Under the pieces are notes generated by a model. That model was given only the letters and a program-made list of their open reading frames with translations, was not told the origin of the DNA and did not search any database. Positions 58,382 through 64,000 of a DNA stretch of 64,000 bases are shown here, piece by piece. Position 1 is the first letter of the stretch; each line of letters opens with the position of its first letter. A program made the translations under genes and the position numbers. This stretch comes from Nonomuraea indica (GTDB lineage: Bacteria > Actinomycetota > Actinomycetes > Streptosporangiales > Streptosporangiaceae): contig NZ_KZ559470.1 in NCBI RefSeq assembly GCF_002850745.1, positions 324,555 to 388,554 of the forward strand. Reading direction: 5' to 3'.

Positions 58382-59299
58382 GTGACCGCCTTCGCCCTCG
58401 ACGACCCGTTCAACCGCGGGTCCGGCCTGCCGAGGCCGGGCGGCCTGTTGCGGACGGCGGCCGACTCGGTGCCCCCGTCCGGGCTGGTGCTCCTTGCGAT
58501 CTTCTCGGTGCAGCTGGGGGCGGGGTTCGCCAAGGAGCTGTTCGCGGCGTTGCCGCCGAGCGCGGTGGTGTTCCTGCGGATCGCCTCCGGCGCGCTCATC
58601 ATGGCGGCGGTGGCCTGGCCCCGGCTGAAGGGCATGTCCTGGCGCGACTGGGCGGTGGGGCTCGCCTTCGGCGCCACCCTGGCGCTGATGAACCTGACCT
58701 TCTACGAGGCGCTGGCACGGCTGCCCATGGGCATCGCCGTGGCGATCGAGTTCCTCGGGCCGCTGGGCGTGGCGGTGGCCGCCTCCCGGCGCCGGCTCGA
58801 CCTGCTGTGGGTCTCGCTCGCCGGGCTCGGCATCGCGCTGCTCGCGCCGTGGGGGCAGGCCGAGACGGTCAGCTGGGTGGGCATCGGGTTCGCGCTGGCG
58901 GCGGGCGCCTGCTGGGCCGCCTACATCCTGCTGTCGGCCGCCGCCGGTCAGCGGTTCCCCGGCACGTCGGGGCTGGCGTTCGCGATGATCGCGTCGGCGG
59001 TGTTCATCGCGCCGGTGGGCGTCACCACGGGCGGCGCGGACCTGCTGCAGCCCGAGCTGCTGCTGATCGGCATCGGGGTGGGGCTGCTGTCGTCGGTGAT
59101 CCCGTACTCGCTGGAGCTGCAGGCGCTGCGGCGGATGCCCAAGCGGGTCTTCGGCATCCTGATGAGCCTGGAGCCGGCGGCGGCGGCGCTTGTCGGCGTG
59201 CTGGTGCTGGGCGAGCTGCTGCACCTGCAGCAGTGGGCGGCGATCCTGTGCATCGTCGCCGCGAGCCTCGGCGCCACCCGTACGGCGCGCTCCGGCTGA
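58382..59299 (+). CDS. EamA/RhtA-family metabolite exporter
   Basis: A 305-residue ten-helix drug/metabolite transporter made of two EamA repeats, resembling RhtA-type threonine/homoserine exporters (VQLGAGFAKELFAALPPSAVVFLRI, YEALARLPMGIAVAIEFLGPLGVAV, SVIPYSLELQALRRMPKRVFGILMSLEPA). GTG 58382 follows GAGGAG by 5 bp, and the frame extends upstream to 58328. Probable amino-acid or metabolite export. Confidence 0.9.
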   Translation: MTAFALDDPFNRGSGLPRPGGLLRTAADSVPPSGLVLLAIFSVQLGAGFAKELFAALPPSAVVFLRIASGALIMAAVAWPRLKGMSWRDWAVGLAFGATLALMNLTFYEALARLPMGIAVAIEFLGPLGVAVAASRRRLDLLWVSLAGLGIALLAPWGQAETVSWVGIGFALAAGACWAAYILLSAAAGQRFPGTSGLAFAMIASAVFIAPVGVTTGGADLLQPELLLIGIGVGLLSSVIPYSLELQALRRMPKRVFGILMSLEPAAAALVGVLVLGELLHLQQWAAILCIVAASLGATRTARSG

Positions 59300-59339
59300 C
59301 CCGCCTCGACGCGGCGGTCCGGGAGAGCCCGGCCGGGCG

Positions 59340-60014
59340 TCAGGGGGAGGCCGGGTGGGCCCAGATGCCGCGGACGTGCTGGATGTGCTCGCCCATGATG
59401 TGGCCCACGGCCTCGGACTCGCCGCGTTCGAGCGCCTCCAGCAGGTCGAGGTGCTCGCGGGCCGAGTCGGTCAGGGCGCGGCCCGGCAGCCGCGCCAGCC
59501 CGTACAGGCGGGCCCTGGTGCGCAGGTCCTTGACGACGGAGACCAGGTGGGCGTTGCCGGACAGGGCGAGCAGCTCCAGGTGGAAACGCAGGTCGGCGTC
59601 CACGTACGCGAGCAGGTCGGCGCGTTCGGCGGCGGAGACGATCTCCTCGGCGATGGGCCGCAGCCGCTGGAAGTCGGCGGCGCGCCCGGCGTCGGCCAGC
59701 CGGCTGACGGTGGGCACCTCGATCAGCCGCCTGATCTCGGTCAGCTCGTCGAGGTCGCGGTCGGACAGCTCGGTGACGCGGAAGCCCTTGTTGCGCACCG
59801 CCTCGACCAGGCCCTCCTTGGCCAGGTCGAGCATGGCCTCACGAACGGGCGTGGCCGAGACGCCGAACTGCTGGGCCAGCACGGGCGCCGAGTAGACGAC
59901 GCCGGGCCGCATCTCGCCCGTGATCAGCGCGGCGCGCAGCGCCTTTGCCACCTGCTCGCGGAGGCTCTGCCGCTCTCCCACGGCCGGCAGGTCGAGCCCG
60001 CGCCCGGTCGTCAT
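59340..60014 (-). CDS. GntR-family regulator (FCD domain)
   Basis: A 224-residue FadR-like regulator: winged helix REQVAKALRAALITGEMRPG and VLAQQFGVSATPVREAMLDLAKEGLV (about residues 19-75), then the FCD all-helical effector domain with metal-type residues (DADLRFHLELLALSGN, EHLDLLEALERGESEAVGHIMGEH). It is the last gene of the hydroxyproline-type operon, 4 bp after the reductase gene, and should sense a pathway intermediate and control the operon. Confidence 0.9.
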   Translation of the reverse strand: MTTGRGLDLPAVGERQSLREQVAKALRAALITGEMRPGVVYSAPVLAQQFGVSATPVREAMLDLAKEGLVEAVRNKGFRVTELSDRDLDELTEIRRLIEVPTVSRLADAGRAADFQRLRPIAEEIVSAAERADLLAYVDADLRFHLELLALSGNAHLVSVVKDLRTRARLYGLARLPGRALTDSAREHLDLLEALERGESEAVGHIMGEHIQHVRGIWAHPASP

Positions 60015-60018
60015 CCGC

Positions 60019-60975
60019 TCATCCCTTCGCTGCGTGCCAAGCCTCGTAGGCCGTGGCCGCCACCACCAGGTCCTCCCACGCCATCCCCGTGCTCTTGAAG
60101 ACGCGTGGGCCGGGGCCCGGCTCCAGGCGGCCGGCGATCAGCTCGGCGAGGTTTCCGGCGAGATGACCAGTGGTGATCGTACCGTGGCGGATCGGGACGA
60201 TCACATCGCCCGCTTCGGCCAGCGCCGTGGACCGGGCCTCCACGACCACGGTCGCGCGGGCGATCAGGGAGCCGTCGAGCTCGCGGGCGTCCGGTTCGTG
60301 GGAGCCGACGGCGACGACGGTGGCGCCGTCGCGCGGCAGGTGGCCGGGGAAGAGCGGGGCCCTGGCGGTGGTGCAGCAGACGACGAGGTCGGCCCGCGAC
60401 ACGGCGGCCATGACGGCGTCGGCCGCGGGCGCGGCGACCGCCTCGGCCTTCAGGCCGCCGTCACGGCAGTGGGCGGCCAGCGCCTCGGCGCGCGCCGGGT
60501 CACGGCCGACGACCGTGACCCGGTCGATCGGGCGTACCTCGCGCAGGGCCGCGACGTGCCCCCACGCCTGCGGCCCCGAACCGAACACCACGAGGTCGCG
60601 GGCGTCCGGCGCGGCCAGGTGGCGGACGGCGAGCGCCGAGACGGCCGGGGTGCGCACGTCGGTGAGCGCGACGCCGTCGAGGGCGGCCAGCGGGGCGAGC
60701 GTGTCGCCGTCGAGCAGCAGGTACGTCCCCTGGATGCGGGGCAGCCCCCGGGCGGGGTTGCCGGGCGCCACGGAGACGGCCTTCAGCCCGGCGTACCGCC
60801 CGGCCGCGGCGGGCATGAGCAGGAGCTGACCCGCGGGCAGTTCGACGATCGGGCGCCGCGGCGTGTCCTCGGGGTCGAGCCCGTCCCGCAGGGCGTCCTC
60901 GAGGAGGTCCACGGCCCGCGCCACGGGCACCAGCCGCCGCAGGGTGGCGGCGTCGAGGTAGGGCAGATCGGTCAT
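60019..60975 (-). CDS. Ornithine cyclodeaminase/mu-crystallin-family reductase
   Basis: A 318-residue NAD(P)-dependent enzyme. The fold is marked by LLLMPAAAGRYAGLKAVSVAPGNP, the Rossmann loop DLVVFGSGPQAWGHVAALREV and DLVVCCTTARAPLFPG. In hydroxyproline loci such proteins reduce delta1-pyrroline-2-carboxylate to proline (LhpI type), the most likely role here. ATG 60975 is chosen; upstream frames overlap the racemase-family gene. Confidence 0.85.
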   Translation of the reverse strand: MTDLPYLDAATLRRLVPVARAVDLLEDALRDGLDPEDTPRRPIVELPAGQLLLMPAAAGRYAGLKAVSVAPGNPARGLPRIQGTYLLLDGDTLAPLAALDGVALTDVRTPAVSALAVRHLAAPDARDLVVFGSGPQAWGHVAALREVRPIDRVTVVGRDPARAEALAAHCRDGGLKAEAVAAPAADAVMAAVSRADLVVCCTTARAPLFPGHLPRDGATVVAVGSHEPDARELDGSLIARATVVVEARSTALAEAGDVIVPIRHGTITTGHLAGNLAELIAGRLEPGPGPRVFKSTGMAWEDLVVAATAYEAWHAAKG

Positions 60976-60998
60976 GTCTGGATCATCTCCCTGCGCGG

Positions 60999-61988
60999 TC
61001 ATCTCAGGGTGAACCCGGTGCCGAGCGGGTCGTCCGGGTCGAGCTCGAAGACGTGCCGGCCGGTGCGGTAGGCCATGCCCTCGATCTCGGGGACGACGCC
61101 CTGCGGGGTCTGCGCCACCACCCGGGCGCGAAAGACGCTGCCGACGACGCTCTCGTGCACGAGCGGATCGCGGACGCCCTCGTCGTGCAGCAGGGCCAGT
61201 CGCGCGGCCGTACCGGAGCCGCACGGGGAGCGGTCCACCTCGCCGTCGGCGAACACGGTGACGTTGCGCTGGCGGACGTGGCCGTCGCCGCCGGGCAGCT
61301 CGTCGTAGAAGATCACCCCGTACACGCCGGACAGCCGGTCGTCGCCGGGGTGCCGGGTGGCCGGGTGCCCGGCCAGGGCAGCCTTGACCCGGCGGGCGGC
61401 GGCGACGAGGCCGGTCAGGTCCTCGGGCCGTACGGCGAGGCCCGCCGCGCGGGCGGGCAGGCAGGCGTAGACGGCCCCGCCGTAGGCGAGGTCCACCCGC
61501 AGCCCCGCCGCCTCGACGGAGCGGGCGAGGACGAACGACGGGACGCTGACGAACGTGACGGACCGGATGCGGCCGCCTTCCGTGCGGACCCGGGCGGTGA
61601 CCCGGCCGGACGGCACGTCGACGCGCACGTCGGTGTCACCGTCGGGCGGGGCCTCGACCAGGCCCTCCCGCACGGCGTGCACCCCGAGCGCGATCGTGCC
61701 GTGGCCGCAGGCGGTGGAGAAGCCGTCCTTGTGCCAGAACAGCGCGCCGGCGTGCGCGCCCGGGTCGTCGGGCGGGACCAGGAAGCAGCCGTACATGTCG
61801 GCGTGGCCGCGCGGCTCGTGGCAGAGCAGCCGGCGCACCCGGTCGGCCGCGCTGCCCGGCACGGCCGCCCTGGCGCGCCGGTCGAGGACGCCGTCGCCGG
61901 GCAGGCCGGGGGCCCCGCCGGTGACGATCCTGAACGGCTCGCCGCCCGTGTGGTAGTCGACCGTGGTGATCGCGGGCCCGCCCGTCAC
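60999..61988 (-). CDS. Proline racemase-family enzyme, Cys/Cys type
   Basis: A 329-residue member. The first catalytic Cys is in FSTACGHGTIALG (about residue 92), the second in DRSPCGSGTAARL (about residue 256), so it should be a racemase or epimerase rather than a trans-3-hydroxyproline dehydratase, which has Thr in the second position. Close paralogue of the next enzyme. Which hydroxyproline or proline isomer it acts on is not determinable. Confidence 0.88.
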   Translation of the reverse strand: MTGGPAITTVDYHTGGEPFRIVTGGAPGLPGDGVLDRRARAAVPGSAADRVRRLLCHEPRGHADMYGCFLVPPDDPGAHAGALFWHKDGFSTACGHGTIALGVHAVREGLVEAPPDGDTDVRVDVPSGRVTARVRTEGGRIRSVTFVSVPSFVLARSVEAAGLRVDLAYGGAVYACLPARAAGLAVRPEDLTGLVAAARRVKAALAGHPATRHPGDDRLSGVYGVIFYDELPGGDGHVRQRNVTVFADGEVDRSPCGSGTAARLALLHDEGVRDPLVHESVVGSVFRARVVAQTPQGVVPEIEGMAYRTGRHVFELDPDDPLGTGFTLR

Positions 61989-62986
61989 AGCTCGAACCCC
62001 TCGGGGAAGGGGTCGCGCGGGTCGAGGAAGTACTGGGCGGTGCCGGTCACCCAGGCCCGGCCGGTGATCGAGGGCACCACGGCGGGCCGGCCGCCGACCG
62101 TGGCGTCCTCCAGCAGCCTGCCGACGAAGCGGGTGCCGATGAACGACTCGTTGACGAAGTCACGGCCGAGCGGCAGCTCGCCCCGCGCGTGCAGCTGGGC
62201 CATCCGCGCGCTGGTGCCCGTGCCGCACGGTGAACGGTCGAACCAGCCGGGGTGGATGGCCATCGCGTGGCGCGAGTGCCGGGCGTCGGAGCCGGGCGCG
62301 GCGAAGTAGACGTGGTGGCAGCCGCGGATGCGGTCGTCCTCGGGGTGCACCGGCTCGGCCGCCGCGTTGATCGCCTCCATGGTGGCCAGCCCGGCGGCGA
62401 GGATGTCGTTCTTGGCCTTGCGGTCGAACGGCAGCCCGTAGGCGTCGAGGTCGGCGATGGCGTAGAAGTTGCCGCCGTAGGCCAGGTCGTAGCGGATCTC
62501 CCCGAACCCGGGCACGGTCACGGTCGCGTCGAGCCGGTCGCAGTAGGACGGCACGTTGCGCAGGGTGACCGACAGGGCCATGCCGTCCTGGACGGCCACG
62601 TCGACCACGACGAGGCCGGCGGGCACCTCCAGCCGGACGGTGGTGACGGGCTCGACGACCTCGACCATGCCGGTCTCGACCAGCACGGTCGCCACGCCGA
62701 TGGTGCCGTGCCCGCACATCGGCAGCAGCCCGGAGACCTCGATGAACAGCACGCCCCAGTCGGCGTCGGGGCGGGTGGGCGGCTGGAGGATGGCGCCGCT
62801 CATGGCGGCGTGGCCGCGCGGCTCGTTCATCAGCAGCCTGCGGACGTGGTCGAGGTTGTCGCGGAAGTGGATGCGCCGCTCGGCCATGCTGGCGCCGGGG
62901 ATCACGCCCACCCCGCCGGTGATGACGCGGGTGGGCATGCCCTCGGTGTGGGAGTCGACCGCGTGGAAGACGCGCCTGGTCCTCAT
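61985..62986 (-). CDS. 4-hydroxyproline 2-epimerase-like proline racemase-family enzyme
   Basis: A 333-residue enzyme. Catalytic Cys residues lie in LPMCGHGTIGVA (about residue 90) and DRSPCGTGTSARM (about residue 254). The sequence from VFHAVDSHTEGMPTRVITGG and NLDHVRRLLMNEPRGHAAM matches 4-hydroxyproline 2-epimerases, which convert trans-4-hydroxy-L-proline to cis-4-hydroxy-D-proline. The stop overlaps the next start (ATGA). Confidence 0.88.
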   Translation of the reverse strand: MRTRRVFHAVDSHTEGMPTRVITGGVGVIPGASMAERRIHFRDNLDHVRRLLMNEPRGHAAMSGAILQPPTRPDADWGVLFIEVSGLLPMCGHGTIGVATVLVETGMVEVVEPVTTVRLEVPAGLVVVDVAVQDGMALSVTLRNVPSYCDRLDATVTVPGFGEIRYDLAYGGNFYAIADLDAYGLPFDRKAKNDILAAGLATMEAINAAAEPVHPEDDRIRGCHHVYFAAPGSDARHSRHAMAIHPGWFDRSPCGTGTSARMAQLHARGELPLGRDFVNESFIGTRFVGRLLEDATVGGRPAVVPSITGRAWVTGTAQYFLDPRDPFPEGFEL

Positions 62987-63876
62987 CGCAGGCCCTCCGC
63001 CAGCGCCTTCTCGGTCACGGCGCGCACCGCGGCGGCGTGCTCGTCGGTGAGCGGGCCGCGCGGCGGCCGGCACGGGCCGCCGCGACGGCCGGCCAGGTCC
63101 ATGGACAGCTTGATCGCCTGGACGAACTCGGTCCTGCTGTCCCAGCGCAGCAGCGGGTGCAGCGTGCGGTAGAGGGGCAGCGCGGTGGCGAGGTCGCCCG
63201 CGACGGCCGCCCGGTAGAGCTCCACGCTGGAGGCGGGCAGCGCGTTGGGGTAGCCGGCGATCCAGCCGACGGCGCCGGCCAGCGCGAGCTCCAGCAGCAC
63301 GTCGTCGGAGCCGATCAGCAGGTCGAGCTGGGGCGCCAGCTCGGCGATCTCGTAGGCCCGGCGCGGGTCGCCGGTGAACTCCTTCACGGCCACGATGAGG
63401 CCCTCGTCGAACAGGCGGGCCAGCAGCGCGGGCGTGAGGTCCACCTTGGTGTCGTACGGGTTGTTGTAGGCGACGACGGGGATGCCGGCCCTGGCCACCT
63501 CGCGGTAGTGCTCGACGACGGCCCGCTCGTCGGCCCGGTAGGCGTTGGGCGGCAGCAGCAGCACCGAGCCGCAGCCGGCCTCGCGGGCCTGCTCGGCCCA
63601 CCGCCGCGACTCGGCGGCGCCGTACGCGCCGACGCCGGCCATCACGTTGCGCCCGCCGACGGCCTCGACGGCGGTGCGGACCACGGCGGCCCGTTCCTCG
63701 CCGGTGAGCGTCTGGTACTCGCCGAGCGAGCCGTTGGGCACCACGCCGTCGCAGCCGTTGTCGACCAGCCAGCGGCAGTGTCCGGCGTAGCCTTCGAGGT
63801 CGACGGACAGATCGTCGTGGAGGGGCAGCGCGGTGGCCACCATGACGCCCTGCCAGGGCTTGACGCGCTCGATCAT
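62983..63876 (-). CDS. DapA-family aldolase/deaminase (pyrroline-4-hydroxy-2-carboxylate deaminase-like)
   Basis: A 297-residue TIM-barrel class I aldolase of the dihydrodipicolinate synthase family. The Schiff-base lysine is in IVAVKEFTGDPRR (about residue 166) and the tyrosine in VVAYNNPYDT (about residue 138); GSLGEYQTLTGEER is the carboxylate-binding loop. In hydroxyproline catabolism the homologue deaminates 1-pyrroline-4-hydroxy-2-carboxylate to 2-oxoglutarate semialdehyde, its likely role here. The start overlaps the upstream gene by ATGA. Confidence 0.88.
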   Translation of the reverse strand: MIERVKPWQGVMVATALPLHDDLSVDLEGYAGHCRWLVDNGCDGVVPNGSLGEYQTLTGEERAAVVRTAVEAVGGRNVMAGVGAYGAAESRRWAEQAREAGCGSVLLLPPNAYRADERAVVEHYREVARAGIPVVAYNNPYDTKVDLTPALLARLFDEGLIVAVKEFTGDPRRAYEIAELAPQLDLLIGSDDVLLELALAGAVGWIAGYPNALPASSVELYRAAVAGDLATALPLYRTLHPLLRWDSRTEFVQAIKLSMDLAGRRGGPCRPPRGPLTDEHAAAVRAVTEKALAEGLR

Positions 63877-64000
63877 GCTGAGTCCTTCCCATCTGCGGTG
63901 CTTGCCGCGCTGGAGTCGTCGCCGGCCTCGGTGCCGGTCTCTCCCGGGATGCGGGTCGGTTCTGAGGGGCCTTGCGGGCCCGGCGGCCCCGCCGGTGCCG
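63873..64000 (-). CDS. C-terminal end of an upstream gene (partial)
   Basis: An open frame runs in from the right edge and stops with TGA at 63873-63875, overlapping the DapA-like start (ATGA). The visible 41 residues are a Pro/Gly/Ser-rich tail (GPPGPQGPSEPTRIPGE, DDSSAASTADGKDSA) with high third-position GC, typical of a disordered C-terminus. It contains the ribosome-binding site GAAGGA of the next gene. It might belong to a transporter ATPase of the same operon; the identity cannot be read. Confidence 0.5.
   Translation of the reverse strand, partial: APAGPPGPQGPSEPTRIPGETGTEAGDDSSAASTADGKDSA

Overview
The window is high-GC actinobacterial chromosome. Codons end almost always in G or C, leaderless -10/ATG starts are common, and suf, hisGE, acVLRF1 and POT-type genes sit in actinomycete contexts. 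Gene content (pectin and mannoside use, hydroxyproline use, a minimal P450 peptide locus) suggests a soil filamentous actinomycete, probably of the Streptosporangiaceae (Nonomuraea/Planomonospora type). That placement is inference. No rRNA, tRNA, CRISPR array, transposase or prophage gene was seen.

Layout. 1-10.7 kb: a LacI regulator, a small P-loop protein, a Nudix-like protein, an ArsB/NhaD-type permease, a methyltransferase, two related secreted proteins, an acyl-CoA ligase, a peptide transporter and a TRIC-like membrane protein. 10.8-22.9 kb: a MocR regulator divergent from a YczE-type membrane protein, a GH15 glucosidase/trehalase, an LD-carboxypeptidase, a sulfotransferase, an ABC exporter, an enoyl-CoA hydratase, a 71-residue HTH protein and an ABC-F ATPase. 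23.0-32.3 kb: a rhamnogalacturonan locus (yesL-like gene, solute-binding lipoprotein, two permeases, SGNH esterase, YetA/PcRGLX-like lyase, preceded by lacI and a yesU-like gene). Two promoters there carry the same 12-bp operator, which gives a self-contained regulatory circuit. 32.6-38.9 kb: a TetR/NmrA divergent pair with twin operators, acVLRF1, a tiny ORF coupled to an EAL-CBS protein, an exported class V aminotransferase, and hisG-hisE.

39.0-41.5 kb is the most interesting segment. A cytochrome P450 with its own promoter is followed by an 18-bp gene, ATG CGT TAC GCC TAC TGA (MRYAY), placed behind an ideal Shine-Dalgarno sequence, then a perfect 12-bp hairpin and an MFS exporter. This is the architecture of the biarylitide (bytA/bytO) class of minimal RiPPs, but with a Tyr-Ala-Tyr core and the peptide gene downstream of the P450.

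41.6-64 kb: a GH2 beta-mannosidase; a DEAD-box helicase with an RGG-rich tail, structured leader and true terminator; the complete suf operon (sufR-sufB-sufD-Rieske-sufC-sufS-sufU-sufT) with a candidate SufR operator; a Bcr/CflA pump; a VOC protein; a DrrAB-like ABC pair; divergent MFS and EamA exporters; and a hydroxyproline-type catabolic operon (DapA-like, two proline-racemase-family enzymes, OCD-like reductase, GntR) that runs off the right edge.

A recurring oddity is short tandem repeats in the gaps at the 3' ends of minus-strand genes (five loci). One of them is a triplication of the end of hisG. The ABC-F gene contains a low-GC island, and the P450 gene and its leader also have atypical base composition.
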